A stretch of DNA of 64,000 nucleotides from Ascidia mentula (Eukaryota; Chordata; Ascidiacea; Phlebobranchia; Ascidiidae). Positions 37,757 to 50,600 of this stretch are shown one piece after another; position 1 is the stretch's first letter, and each line of letters starts with the position of its first letter. Under the pieces are notes generated by a model that saw nothing but the letters and a program-made list of their open reading frames with translations, had not been told where the DNA came from and did not search any database. Location: contig OX387197.1 in assembly GCA_947561715.1 (NCBI GenBank), positions 25,384,266 to 25,448,265 on the forward strand, in the 5' to 3' direction. A program made the position numbers and the translations under genes.

Positions 37757-39206
37757 TTGTTTTGCAAATATCAAGGGCCTACGGTGGATAACGCTAAATG
37801 GTTTATGAATCTCTTTAGTCGCGTGCTTACGCCTGGGGAATCACATGTGGTATATCTCGGCTTGAACTGTGCCGTCACGGAATCCATATACCTTGGAAAC
37901 ATCAGCCAGCCCACGAAAGGTTATTGATGCACAGCAAGGTCGTTAACTGCATTAAATACCATCGTCGTAACGAGAAAACGGGACCGATTGTCACGCTGTA
38001 GATCGATAGGTGGGTGAAGATTGGTGAGACAATCGGGCGCCTAAACAGAGACTGACAGGTTTGAGAGAGTTTTGTGAATTACGCAGTGCTGCTGGTCGGA
38101 CGACAAAGCTATATGGATTGCCAAGTCAGGTGCCGTTTATCAGCTCGCCAACATATAATCTTGCTGGATACGCGGCCAAGTTTTTGGCACTCCGGGTGGT
38201 TAAGACCAATAAAAACATCAAGAATTTCGCTAGTTGCGCAGATAAAAGAGCTGTGTGTGCACGAAGAAGATGAAATGATGTCATTTGATGTGGTTTCCTT
38301 GTTTACGAACGTACCGCTAAAGTTAGCGGTGGCCGAGGTTACGCATGGAACAACGTTGTTTGTGACCGCTGCCAGACACTGTGCATTATCTTATGTTGTG
38401 CCTGGCTGCAACCTATATCGTTAGATGCAAATTTTATAAACAGATTTTCGGTTTTGCCATAGGGTCCCCATTTTCTGTTGTGGTGGCTAAACAGATTTTT
38501 GGTACTACTTTCTGTTGTGGTTGCGAACAAAGTAATGTAGTCGATTAATAACAGGGCGTTAGCAACGTTTGTTACCCACCTAGTAGGTTTTGGAGACGTT
38601 ATGTGGACGACACATTCTTGGACGTGCGACGGGATGATGTGCAGTCACTGCTCTCGCATCTCAGCTCTATTAATCCGAGCATTGGGTCCACCATGGAGCG
38701 CGAGTAAGGGGGGTACGTTGTCTTTTTTAGATGTTCGTATTCGATGAGAAGTGTACCGCTCTCTTCAAACGTGTACCGCAAGTCGACCTGTTCCAATACA
38801 TATTTATCGTTTCGCTCGGCGCACCCATTCGCACACAAGTGGGCGGTAGTAAGCTCATTGTATTCTCGGACCGAATCGCTGATAACTGAAGATGGTGAGC
38901 GACATCAAGTGGTGGGTTACGTTAAAGAGGCGTTTCTCGCTAACGGTTGCCCCCCACCTTTCTCCGGGTTAATCGTGGTTTGTCGAAGAGATTTGGTGAG
39001 GGCAACCCCGGGTATAGTTGTCTTACTGTTTGTTTCTGGACTTTCAGAAACGTGAAAGTGCGTATGACACGATCATGGCATCTTTGCGTAAAACTAAAGG
39101 TACATCTAAAACAAACGATTATTGGAAGACCAAAGGGTATAGCACCAACGACATTACTCTGTACTTCGATAAGACGAGGATGGTGCGTTTCTTTGCTCAG
39201 TGACAT
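37757..39206 (+). mobile_element. Penelope-like retroelement fragment
   Basis: Translated pieces on the + strand show family-typical reverse transcriptase motifs: a LYGLP..SSPTYNLA stretch (about 38110-38170), SFDVVSLFTNVP (38281-38316), YVDDTF (38600-38617) and a VVLLFVSGLSE stretch near 39020-39050. These fit the RT core of Penelope-like elements, which normally add a GIY-YIG endonuclease that I do not see. The element is 5' and 3' incomplete and clearly broken in several places: an old fossil. It lies exactly between the two receptor subfamilies. Confidence 0.8.
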
Positions 39207-39480
39207 AACATGACGTCATTTTGGGTGTGATGTCATAACTTTTCCTTTGTGTTGAGTTTTATTTAATGATTCCAACATTTCCAGTTACAATTATATTGCG
39301 AAAAATACACAAATAGACATGAAGCACACACCAACAGCAGTAAACATATGACGTGCTGGGTGTTGTAATGTTTCAACGTGGAAAGGACTTCACAACAGGA
39401 GTATGTTGTAACCCTGTTTACATGTGGATTATTTCGTTATATTGTTTTGATATTAGTATATAACACTCGATTGTATTTAG
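39207..39480. other. Spacer between Penelope fragment and tail vestige
   Basis: No gene seen. From about 39400 the sequence is again similar to the intron before exon 5 of L genes (GTTTACATGTGGATTATTTCG... ending TTGTATTTAG). Confidence 0.4.
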
Positions 39481-39715
39481 GTCTGTGCCTCCAAGAGAGT
39501 TACAGGCAATTAGCAACAATGCAGGTGGTAAGGAGGTAAATCTACGCAAAACCTAGCATAGCGATCATATGTTTCCACACAAATTCAAGCCTACATTAAC
39601 AGTTTACAAACAATCATATGGTTTATACCCAAATTTGTCAAATACATTAACTGGGTGTAATATCATTGAAGCCGTTGACAACTACGAACCGGAAGTTACG
39701 CATCGCAGCCAAAGT
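39481..39715 (+). pseudogene. Vestigial L-tail exons 5 and 6 (start)
   Basis: 39481-39527 matches the 47-nt exon 5 of CLR9 (RSVPPRELQAISNNAGG), with acceptor TTTAG and donor GTAAGG. From 39672 the start of exon 6 is readable as AVDNYEPEVTHRSQ and then diverges into unrelated sequence. No exons 1-4 are present, so this is the 3' end of a lost L gene whose body was removed around the Penelope insertion. Confidence 0.7.
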
Positions 39716-39879
39716 ATTGCAACCTTGCCTACCCACCTTCTCGAACTAATGTGTCTTATGCCCAAACACGTAAAATTCTATTTGTTGTTACCTACTCTTC
39801 TTTATTGTGGAATGCAGAATCAATCTTTTGACTTCGCGAAAATTTCAGAAAATGACTCTATGCCATTTGCAACCAAACT

Positions 39880-40045
39880 GGAGCAACCACTATTTCGGAC
39901 AAGTCTGGGCGAGATCTTAAAAAATAAGCTTCCGGTGAAGTTTGAGCTCACGACCCTGCTTGCCAAGCCAAACGCTTTGTCAGCTGAGATACATGTCATG
40001 AGGTCGCATGAAACACTTTTGTGAAGTCGGGGTTGGGATCGGGGT
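39880..40045 (-). repeat. Probable tRNA-derived SINE, copy 1
   Basis: On the minus strand this reads AGCGTTTGGCTTGGC...GGGTCGTGAGCTCAAACTTC, resembling the D-arm exit, anticodon loop and T-arm of a tRNA. Three better copies occur at 43765-43910, 51765-51925 and 58243-58395, each just upstream of a CLR gene of the second cluster. Probably one old insertion duplicated with the unit. Confidence 0.4.
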
Positions 40046-40590
40046 CAACAAATTTCTTCTGAATATATACATAAACATTCTCGTGTTGACAATTTAATGT
40101 GAAATTCGTCAAACAACATGTTACAAAGTTAGAAATGTGGAGCTTAGTTTGTTGCTGCCACGTCATGTACCAAAATAACTTATTCATCCAAACCACGCGG
40201 AAGTTGCCTGTTTATGTTGGCACGGCAAACCAATCTGACACTACAACAGGTGTAGGCTTACATTAGTAACACCAGAATAAGTTTAGAACTGCATTGGTTG
40301 TATGAAAGATAGTATAGAACATTCAGGTAGCATTTTGTGTAAGTCTGTGCAAATCCTTCAGTGAAAAGGTGTTGTTGAGCATTACAAGCAAGTAAATGTT
40401 CCCACTTAAGGTTTCAGAAATCGAACCAGACAAATGAGAGACTAGAAATCTACGCGATTGCTTCCTTACTAAATGCTTAGTAGGATACCGAAAACTTGTA
40501 CATCGTGTGTATAAATGTATATTGTAATTTCTACAAACTTTTATTCCTGGAATACAGGTTGTATCCTTACCTGATTTGGGTTCCGCGGGC
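40046..40590. repeat. 5' flank of CLR10
   Basis: Conserved upstream block of the second subfamily (AACCACGCGGAAG... GAAAGATAGTATAGAACATTCAGGTAGC... AAATGTTCCCACTTAAGG). A TGTATAAATGTA motif (about 40517-40528) lies 60-70 bp before the ATG, a plausible TATA element; GGAATACAG just after it could be a splice or trans-splice acceptor. Confidence 0.5.
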
Positions 40591-43121
40591 ATGAATACAT
40601 ATTTGTTGCCGTTATTAACACTGGTACCTGTTGCTTGGTCCCAAACGTGGCACAAGTATTGGACAAGTGAATGTTTAATTGGGTCGAAAAACGTTAGCAG
40701 CTATTCTGAAGCAGAAACTGTATGTCAAGGATGGAATGCTCATGTGGCCTACGTCAAAACAAAAGGAGTTTTTGATTTTTTGGTTGGCAGGATTGGAACT
40801 CTCACACGTAAGCATTGTCTAATGCAAAGGCTGTAGTGTTATTAAGTAGCAAAGCCAAGATTGCACAAACTTCTTGTGGCGTAACCATAGTAACGATCAT
40901 AAAGTTTTTCCTGGCGATTTACTTGCGTAATATTTATCAGGTTTCGACCAAACAACAGACGTAAATAGGATGTGGCTTTTTTAATGCATCTTTGTACATA
41001 AAGGTTGAAAACCAATGTTTTAGAACCACCATATTCCTATTTCATTGGAGCGAGGCGAATTACTGGGACAGATAACTTTGAGTGGACAGATGGAACAAAA
41101 GTTGTGAACGGACAGTGGAGAGTGGGATGGAATGAACCAAACAACATCAAAGGAATGGAAGATTGTGTTACAATGGGATATCGCTATGTGTTCGACCCAA
41201 TGTTGCTATGGGTTGATGTTCCATGCGAATATGAATCACGATACATTTGTGAAAGATTATTAGGTAAGATGAACAAACCAAATTCATACATAAGTTTTTT
41301 TAAGCACAAGAGCGTCAAGAATCATTTTAAAGTTACTTGGTATGACTTTGAAAACAATTAATGGCCCTCGAAATGCCCAATTCTGGAATATCAACTCAAG
41401 CCCTGGCTCCTTAATTTTGACAACATATAGCCTTGATTTGGTGCAACTAGTTTATCACAAACAATTCGCCACAGCTTGATCCTATTTGTAAGCATTCAGT
41501 GCCTGATATATTAACAGGAATATATTTCTACCCGCCCACAACAATATGTATTTTCTATCAGTCACAAAAACAACAACAACCTTTTCTCGGCACACCTAAA
41601 CTAGTTCCAGAAATACCACAACAATTAACGAGTATTGGCAAATTAAAAATATATTTCACAAATATTTTCATCGATTGGTTCGCAATATGCCCCAACTTGA
41701 TTCTATTTCGTCGTAAAAACCTTGCTGTGCGAAATCAAGGGCTAGATTCTGCCACTTTTAGGGAACCAGGTTAGGACATAAGTCGATATTTCAGGAATGA
41801 CCATAGCTTGATAATAAATATTCTCTTGTAGATACATCGTTCAAAACAACCGCTTTCCGGCGTACCACAACCAGTGTCAGAAATATCACAACCAGTACCA
41901 CAAGTCATTCTTCTTGTAAGAAGAAAAAGTATGCATTAAAATATGTGATCCTACCCTGATTGCATAAAAAATGGTGTAAAAATAAATAACTCAATTAGCA
42001 TTCTGGCGAGTCAGATGAAGTATTGGAAAATTAAAAAGATATTTCACAAACACTTTTGTCGGTTGGTCATAAGAACGCAGAAGTGAACTTAATGTTGGTC
42101 ATAATAACTATTTTAAGAAACAAAAAACGTCATTTTAATGTTATTTTAGTCACAAATCCACAAGGAAAAAGCAGTCTGCCAGTTGTGATAGGTTCGATGT
42201 TTGGTGTCGTCATAATCGCTATTATTTGCATTGTTATTTACCATGTGACATCACAAAAGCGAAAAGCGCAAAGGTAAGAATATTTTACCCTCCACTCAAC
42301 GTACACTCAGCTTATCGTCAAACAACCTCTGATGCATTTTTACCTTTAAAGTTGGCTTAATAAAAACAATATTCAAACAATATACACATATTTCATTCAC
42401 AAAACATCCACGTTTGTTTATGCTTATTTTGCAGATTTTTTTTCTCATCAAATTTTCTTTTAAAGTTGCCACTCATGTGCGCAACCTCTGTCGCATTATA
42501 TTTTATTGCATAATTTTGTCACCTTATAATTTTATAAAAACATATGTCTCAAAGGTCAGAACGTTCAAGAAACTTGCAAACATTGGGTGGCAGTGAAGCA
42601 GGAGGTGGGTTGTAGGCATAAAAGTGTTGAACGTGAATTAATCGAATTAAAAAACTGTGGTGTTTTATGTCATGGATTTCCACTCATCTGTAAAAAGTTA
42701 AATTAACGACAAGAGCTTACGCAACTTATCCACTAATTGGCCTACGGTTACTGATCCTTTTAAATCCGAAGACGGTCCTATCGTTATACTCACAGCAGGC
42801 ATTGTGGCAGCTGACAACTCCATTGGCAACATCTATGACGTCCCAAGGCATCCTCAATACAATGTTTATGACGTTGCAAGGGACCCGGAACAACCGCCAG
42901 CTTTTGGAAGTAGTGATCGCGTAAATAATGGCGATGCCTACAGCACGGTGCAACGCCACGGAGACGACCAGGATACTTACAATCAACTACAGTTGCATCA
43001 ACCTGCTTGTTTGGTGGCATCGAGAAACGGACCTTTGCCTGAAGTAGACACTAACGCATCAACCTCTGCCGATCAACTTTACACAGCCGTCAGGAAACCC
43101 AATAAAAACCTGATCCGTTAA
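40591..43121 (+). CDS. CLR10: type I C-type lectin-like receptor, long (L) tail, short stalk
   Basis: Exons 40591-40807, 41024-41263, 41832-41915, 42150-42273, 42555-42604 and 42796-43121 sum to 1,041 nt (346 residues). Signal peptide MNTYLLPLLTLVPVAWS; CTLD with YFIGA, RVGWNEPNN, MEDC, PC and YIC. SECLIG in place of SEYLIG adds a cysteine. The stalk is only 28 residues (DTSFKTTAFRRTTTS...). Helix LPVVIGSMFGVVIIAIICIVIYHV, then KRKAQR. The tail has IYDVP (Crk-type YDxP), YNVYDV, YSTVQRHGDDQDTYNQL and LYTAV. Compared with CLR14 it has lost about 25 residues including the YDRL tyrosine. The exon-6 acceptor is a CAGCAG tandem site (42793-42798), allowing one alanine more or less. An AATAAA (43101-43106) overlaps the last codons. 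Confidence 0.87.
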
Positions 43122-43764
43122 TGCTGCTGTGCGTGGTTTTTGTATGTGCTTGATTGCCATAGCCTCTGGTAATAACGTATCTCGTAGTGATGCATGGATC
43201 TTTTTCGCTTGATACCAAACAGTTGTTACGAACATAACTCACGGCTTTGTGAATTTTTGAAGACAAACAAAATTCGCATTCACAATGATTGAGGATTCAA
43301 TCAAAACGTTTGCTAATGAATTTCAGAGTAGTTATATGGGACATAATGCTTGTCTTAAACTGTTGCTGGTTTTGCATATTACTACCAATTATGATGCATT
43401 CACGCGAAAAAAATTGTAAGGTTAGTGAAACGTTTTCAACTACTTGCAAATGTGGCATAGCTTTGTTCATACCAATCCATTTTATTCATGTGGATATTTA
43501 TTTTGCAAAATGTGTACAACTTGGTTAAAGTAAGCAATATTTTTATACTTGTGATACAGTTGGCAACAATGCAGTTGGTAAGCACGTAAATCTAAACATA
43601 ACCTCGCGTAGCGATCATATGTTTCCACACAAATTAAGGGCCTGCATTTACAATTTGCAAACAATCATATGGGTTATAACCAAAAAGTCAAAAAAGACAA
43701 AATATCATTCAAGTCGCTGACAACTACGAACCGGAAGTTATGCATCGTAGTCAAGGTACTGCAG
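43122..43764. pseudogene. 3' flank of CLR10 with vestigial L-tail exons
   Basis: Contains an 18-nt remnant of exon 5 with borders (43560-43577, GATACAG before and GTAAGC after) and the start of exon 6 from 43714 (VADNYEPEVMHRSQ-like). The same vestige follows CLR12. The rest is AT-rich flank shared with CLR12 and CLR14. Confidence 0.6.
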
Positions 43765-43910
43765 TCTTGCCTGCCACTTTTCGAACAAGTCTGAACGAGA
43801 TCTGAAAAATCAAGCACCCGACGAGGTTTGAAATCACGATCCTGCACTTACCAGTCCCAACGCTTCATGTCATGAAACATTTTGGTGAGGTCGGGTTAGG
43901 TTTGGGGTCA
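43765..43910 (-). repeat. Probable tRNA-derived SINE, copy 2
   Basis: Minus strand reads AAGCGTTGGGACTGGTAAG, then GCAGGATCGTGATTTCAAACC. The B-box position is TTTCAAACC, close to GWTCRANNC, and the preceding part resembles a D-arm/anticodon arm. Typical tRNA-SINE head; the tail family is not recognised. Confidence 0.5.
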
Positions 43911-44444
43911 AAAATTTGCATCTGAACTATATACATAAACATTCTCGCGTTGTCAACTTAACTTGGGAAAATGAAATTCGTCAAAAGTTACAAATGTGGA
44001 ACCTAGTTTTTTGCTTCCACACCATGTACCAAAATAACTTATTCGTCCAAACCACGCGGAAACTGTCTGTTTATGTTGCCACGAGAAACCTATCTAACAC
44101 TACAAGAGGTCTAGGGTTACAATAGTACCATCAGAATAGGTTTACAGTTACATGAAAGATAGTATAGAACATTCAGGTAGCAATTTGTGTAAGTCTGTGC
44201 AAATCTTTCAGTGAAAAGGTATTGTTGAGCATTGCAAGCAAGTAAATGTTCCCACTTAAGGTTTCAGAAATCGCACCAGACGAATATGAGACTAGAAATC
44301 TACGCGATTGTTTCCTTACTAAATGCTTAGTGGGATACCCAAAAAACTTGTACATCATGTGTACAAATGTATATTGTAATTTCTCCAAAACTTTTATCCG
44401 CGGAATACAGGTTGTATCCTTACCTGGTTTGGGTTGCAAGAGGC
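43911..44444. repeat. 5' flank of CLR11
   Basis: Same upstream block as before CLR10, 12, 13, 14 and 15, with a TATA-like element (GTGTACAAATGTA here) and GGAATACAG 35 bp before the ATG. Confidence 0.45.
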
Positions 44445-46923
44445 ATGAACACATATTTGCTGTTGCTATTAACATTACTACGTGTTGCCTGGCCCCAAAC
44501 TTGGCACAAGCATGGAACAAGTGAATATTTGATTGGGTCAAGAGCGCAAAAAGTCAACAATTATTCTGAAGCAGAAACTGCATGTCAAGGAAGGAAGGCT
44601 CATGTAGCCGGCGTCAAAACAAAATATTTTTGATTTTTTGGTTGGCAGGATTGGGACTCTCACACGTAAGCATTGTCTAATACAAAGGTTGGCTGCAGTG
44701 TTGTTACGTTGCAAACGTTGCAAACGTTGCAAAGTTTTACAAACTTTTGGCGAGGCAACAATATTTCACAATCGTAACAATAAACATAAAGTTTTCATAT
44801 TAATTTGCTTGCGTAATATTTATTAAGGTTTGACCATAGTACAGCCGTAAGACCGTAGGCCCATCGCTAAAATGGTTACATGGCTTTTATTTAAGGTTGA
44901 AAACCACTGTTTCAGAACAACCTTATTCCTATTTCATTGGAGCGAGGCGAATTACTGGGACAGATAACTTTGAGTGGACAGATGGAACAAGAGTTTTGAA
45001 CGGCCAGTTGAGAGTGGGATGGACAAAGAATGTGTTCTGGAAAGAACCAAACAACGTCCAAGAAGAATGTGTTACGATGGGTTATCGCTATGTGTTCGAC
45101 CCAAAGTTGCAATGGCTTGATCTTCCATGCGTATATGAGTCGCGATACATTTGTGAAAGATTATCAGGTAGGATGGTTGACATGGTAAACCAAAATCGTT
45201 TCAAAAACATTTGCTACTGCAAAATTTATAATTAGTGACTCAGTTGCCAAAACGATGTAAATCCTTTTGACGTGCCTCTGAATTTGGCAGTAACAATATT
45301 ACCCAACCAGGAAACAAATTGCTGAATGCGAAAATTTATTTCTGGAAAGGTCCTTGGCAATTACTTTTGTAGCAACATATCTGGAAGCTTTTTGATTGCT
45401 TAAACCTACACCAGCTGTGCAGTGCTTGAATCAACATTTTAAACACGATTTTAGTGTAAGAGTGTTATCTATTTTACACAAACAAGAATGACGACAACCA
45501 CTATGTTTCCAGTTAACACTGTCACAACATTTGCAACGAAAACCTTTGAAAATGAATCAAACCCATCTGGCAAACTTACAACAGTTCTTGGGTTGATTTC
45601 TCCAAAACGTGAGTACGAAACCCAACTAACGACTTTAAACCTGTTCACCGTAAATTATCGAAACTATTTTAAAATTTAAATGTCGGATCATACACAACAT
45701 TCTTATAACTACAAAATTTAAATAAGAGAAATGCAGGTCCTTGCTGCTGAGCTTAAGTTGCAGCACTTGGCAAACATTGTCCGATGCGAATGTCTTAGAA
45801 AAGTCCCCACGGGGTTATAGGATCGGTGGAGCAAACCTATAGGTACAGTTTGATCACTGAAAAATGTCGAAATGTAAATTGCACCATCACAAAACCTTCC
45901 TACCTAAGCTTAGTTCAAAAGTGAGGCATTGGATTTGGAATTCTCAACAGAAACAAATACATTTAGCAAGTGTTTGTAAAAAAAAACAATGCAAGCATCA
46001 TTTCGCAGATAATATATTGTAGTTTGAGAATGTTATGGTTCTGGACCATAACCGTAATTTACCACTTATTCTGTTCAATTGCAAATGCTCAACTTTAACG
46101 CATGTTTGTAACTTTTCAGCGACAATTCCACGGGCAGATAACAACAGCATGATCATAGCGATTGGTTCCACTGTCGGTGTCATCGGAACAATTCTTATGG
46201 TCTGCATTGTAGTGTTCTTTGTGATGTCACAAAGAAGAAACAAAGGGAGTAAGTTTATTTTGTTGTTTTAGAATACGTGATATTTGAAAACTTGTTTTCC
46301 TTCAGCATTACACTTTTTGTGATATTTTATTGTAAAAAGTTTCACTACATGGTTCCATATAATTTAAATCAAATCATGTTTATTTTGCGAAAAAAACAAC
46401 TACGCATATGAACAATATACAAAGAAATAAAATCGCATGGGCACCGATAAAACCATAAAGGTTATCGAGTCAAGCGCTCAATATAAGCGGACAATACATT
46501 AAAACATACGAGATATTTTAAAATTTAATTGATTCTCATGCTTTTGAGGGCTGGCCGAATTGCACGTGATCTGGATGGCCAAGCAGTGCGTAAGTTAAAA
46601 CACAAACACCAATATTACCCATTACTTATGACACAAGGATTTCATCGTTTCCAGATCCCAGTTCAAAATAATTAAATTTGTGACCAGAGGGCATCAGTGT
46701 GTCTACAAGTAAACATATTTTAACTTTCTTTCTGTTGACCAGCTGCTGATATCCAGCAAGATCAAGTTTACATCAATGACAATACAGCCCAGTACTACAA
46801 CTTCAACCACCCAGAAATCACCCAACGGACCAACCAAATCATGACGCCCACCATTACGAGGTCATCAAACACCCTGTATACGTGAACACCAGAAACAAAT
46901 CTCAATACATTAATTGTTGTTAA
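44445..46923 (+). pseudogene. CLR11: short-tail receptor, decayed
   Basis: Exon equivalents 44445-44665, 44916-45167, about 45490-45608, 46120-46248, 46549-46589 and 46743-46923. Exon 1 is two bases short at KTK(D)IF, ending the frame after KTKYF. The 5' part of the stalk exon with its acceptor (present in CLR15 at 59941-59990) is deleted. The transmembrane exon has one base fewer than CLR13 before the donor. Exon 6 lacks one base within YYNLQ. The CTLD exon itself is intact, with the five-residue loop insertion RVGWTKNVFWKEPNN. The TATA-like and splice signals largely remain. It is paralogous to CLR15 across the 14.5-kb duplication; CLR15 has fewer defects, so most decay came after duplication. 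Confidence 0.85.
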
Positions 46924-47656
46924 ATTAGTATCACAGCAAATCTTGCAAAAAGTTGCCTTGTGATATTATGCTGTATTTTCTTTGATATTTCCATGCTAAA
47001 ATTTATTATCGTCGTAGACCACATAAATTGTCTTTTTCTACAGTTAGTTTATTGTCAAGCATATTTCTAATCTGTTCTCTTTTCATATTTGCTGACATGC
47101 TTATGTCATTCCGTAGCACATTTCACATATCAATTTTCTGGTGTTGTTATCTATAAAGAAGAAAATGAAATTTATCCCATGTCATGTTGTAAGTGAAGAA
47201 TGTGGAACTTAGTTTATTGCTGACACGTCATGTACTAAAATAAATTATTCATCTAAACCACACGGAAGTTATCTGTTTATGTTGCCACGACAAACTAATC
47301 TGACACTACACGAGGTGCAGGCTTACATTAGTAACACCAGAATAGGTTTAGAGCTGCATTAGTTGTATGAAAGATAGTATAGAACATTCATGTAGCAATT
47401 TGTGTAAGTCTGTGCAAATTTTTCAGTAAAAAGGTATTGTTGAGGATTGCAAGCAAGTAAATATTCCCTCTTAAGGTTTCAGAAATCGTACCTGATGAAT
47501 GAGAGACTAGAAATCTACGCGATTGCTTCCTTGGTAAATGTTCAGTAGGATACCGAAAACTTGTACATCGTGTGTATAAATGTACATTGTAATTTCTCTA
47601 AACTTTCATCCCTGGAATACAGGTTGTATTCTTCACCTGATTTGGGTTCCAAGGGC
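46924..47656. other. CLR11-CLR12 intergenic
   Basis: S-gene 3' flank and the second-subfamily upstream block; near-identical to 61455-62187. No foldback element follows S genes in this cluster. TGTATAAATGTA occurs about 85 bp before the CLR12 ATG. Confidence 0.5.
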
Positions 47657-50600
47657 ATGAATACATATTTGCTGTTGTACTTAACACTACTGCCTGTTGT
47701 CTTCTCCCAAACCTGGCACAAGCATGGGACAAGTGAATATTTAATTTTTACAAGAGCGAATAAAGTCAACAATTATTTTGAAGCAGAAACTGTATGTCAA
47801 CGATGGAACGCTCATGTCGCCTACGTCAAAACAAACAATACTTTTGATTTTTTAGTGGCCAAGATTGGAACTCTCACACGTGAGCTCTGTTTACTACAAA
47901 GTTTGACCAATTTTACCAGAAAAACACTTAAATGGTCAATTTGTCTTACTATTACACTTTACTTTTATTCGTAACAAAAGCTGGTAACGACACTCATAAT
48001 GCAGACGTATGTTCTGATATGTACAACCTAACATGTACGATATTTAGTGCATTATACGAAAAAATTTCAAACAAAGCTAAATCTCGGCAAATTTTCGCTC
48101 ACGAACAACGGTTTTTGTGAGTAGCTAATAAAGATGCATGGATTTTCTCTAAAGCTGTTTCATAACTAATGAAAACCATTTTTTCAGAACCACCTTATTC
48201 CTACTTCATTGGAGCAAGGCGAATTAATGAGACAGATAACTTTGAGTGGACAGATGGAACAAGAGTTGAAAATGGACAGTGGAGAGTGAGTCAAGGATGG
48301 AATGAACCCTGTAACCATAATAATGAGGACTGTGTGACAATGGGTACCAGTGATGTGGTTGATTCAAATTTTGAATGGCTTGATGTTCCATGCGAATATG
48401 AGTCGCGATACATTTGTGAAAGATCATCAGGTGAAATGTTGAAGATATTAAACCATAATCATTTACAAGTTTTCCTAACCGTCTGTGAACCTAAGGTACC
48501 TTAAATAATTTCAAGTTTAAGGTGGTGTGCAATCACTGTGCTCGCTGCAATCATTAATTATTTTAAAATCAATATGTCTGTAAGTTTAAAAAAATTTCCA
48601 GACAAATATTAAAAATTTATATTCTAGTGAATTGATTCTGGGAATCATAAAAATTTTTTATTTTGTTGGTAAGCTGCAGACAGGGTGTGCACACGCACTG
48701 TTTCGACCTGTGAGGTCTCATCAGTGCAGCTGTTGCAGTGGCACTGTGCTAGCTTTTACACTAGCAGGCACACTAGATTCCACTTTGTGGTACCTGTCCG
48801 GTCAACGTCGATCTGTTGGGTAACCTATACTGAGTACCAAACAACAGAGACGAACCACTGTGGAGCGCACTATGGCCAAACGCTTGGTAACCGATCTGCT
48901 TGGTAACCGATAGCGCTAAAGGCAAAACACCAATGCGATATATGTGCAAAAAAAGCCATAAAAATAATATTGATAAGCTGCAGACAGGGTGTGTACAAGC
49001 ACTGTTTCGACCTGTGAGGTGTTTCGACCTGTGAGGTCTAATGTTTGGTACTCAGTATAGGTTACCCAACAGATCGACGTTGACCGGACAGGTACCACAA
49101 AGTGGAATCTAGTGTGCCTGCTAGTGTAAAAGCTAGCACAGTGCCACTGCAACAGCTGCACTGATGAGACCTCACAGGTCGAAACAGTGCGTGTACACAG
49201 TACACACCCTGTCTGCAGCTTACCAATATTATTATGGCTTTTTTTGCACATATATTTTTATTTTGTATTATTACTTTTTTCGATCCATGCTCTGTTAGTT
49301 TATTACCACGTAAGATTATTTGCGGTGATGGGGCTCATTTCCGAAAATAGGCACATACACGAACTTGACAACAATTAGTGGCGCTGGAAATGGATAATTC
49401 TTAAATATCAACTAACATTCAAATTTGATGCTTTTTGTGAGCTTCTAATGCTGGTATAATTAAAGCCAGGTTTTACTTCTACCCGCCTCATTAATACATA
49501 CATTTTGTATCAACAGCATTTCGACGCACCACGACCTCTACCAAAAGTGCTACGGCCAGTGCCAAAAGTGCCACAAGCAGTATCCGAGGTAACAAAACCT
49601 GTACCCGAAGTACCACAACTACTACCGGAAGTATCACTACCAGTAGCATAGTTACCACAACCAGTACCAGAGGTAAAACAAAATGTACCAGTACCAGACG
49701 TAGCGCAAGCCATTTTTCTTCTTCTAAGAACAAAAAGTGTAAAATTTGTGAAGTACATACATAAAGCACTTGGTTCAAAACAGGATTAACCTGGTATTTT
49801 TTAGGGAAATATATTTTTCCTTGTTTCAAAACTTGTGCTTTGTGTTAGTTTTATTACGAAACGATCAATAATCTCCAAGTCAGAATCTGCAGTCTACGGT
49901 TAAGATTCTTCTTTTCCACACTGAAAGTCATTTATGATCTCAAAGTGATTATACAAAAAGCGCGTAACAAATTAGTATTTTACAAATATATTCATCGATT
50001 GGTTTGCTTTTTTTTAAGAATTCAACGAATTAAAATAATTTAGGTAAGAAAATCTAAAGATACAAAGACGTCATTTGAATTTTGTTTCAGTCACAAATCC
50101 ACCAGGAAAGAGCAATCTTCCCGTTGTAATAGGTTCGATTTTAAGTGTCGTCATAATCGCTTTTATTTGCATTGTTATTTACAATGTGACGTCACGAAAG
50201 CGCAAAGCGCTCAGGTGAGAATTGTTTGCCATCCACTCCAGGTAAACTATATTTTTTATCGCCAAACGATCTTTTTTTATGTACTTTCGTTTTAAGTTGG
50301 ATTAAATAAACAAAGTTTAAACAGTATAGACACTTACCACTTACAAATATCCACGTTTTTATATGCTCATTTGTGTTCAAAAGTTGCCACTCAGTGTGCG
50401 CAACCACTGTCGCATATATATTAAATTGCGTGATTTCGTGACCTTATAATTTTATCAAAACATATGTCTTAAAGGTCAGAACGTTCAAGTAACTTGCAAA
50501 CAGTTGGTGGCAGTGAAGCAGGAGGTGGGTAGTAGGCATAAAAGGTGTCGAACAGTGAATTAATCGATTTAAAAAACTGTAGTTTTGTGTTCTTCCACTA

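Noticed and set aside
39569-40024. 151-residue ORF beginning MFPHKFKPTLTVYKQ
   Set aside because: Runs through the vestigial exon 6 and into SINE sequence; no recognisable domain beyond the DNYEPE remnant.
41562-41640. Extra stalk exon in CLR10 (and 56181 in CLR14)
   Set aside because: Has an acceptor, but CLR10 reaches a stop within 13 codons and CLR14 has no donor in phase; probably the decayed counterpart of the CLR12 stalk start.
44700-44735. CGTTGCAAA triple repeat as a regulatory array
   Set aside because: Only two to three units, two units in CLR13 and CLR15; ordinary short tandem slippage in an intron.
48685-49251. Repeated small ORFs (MCTRTVSTCEVSS...) on both strands in FB2
   Set aside because: They appear twice because the element is palindromic; no domain, no splice context, not a gene.
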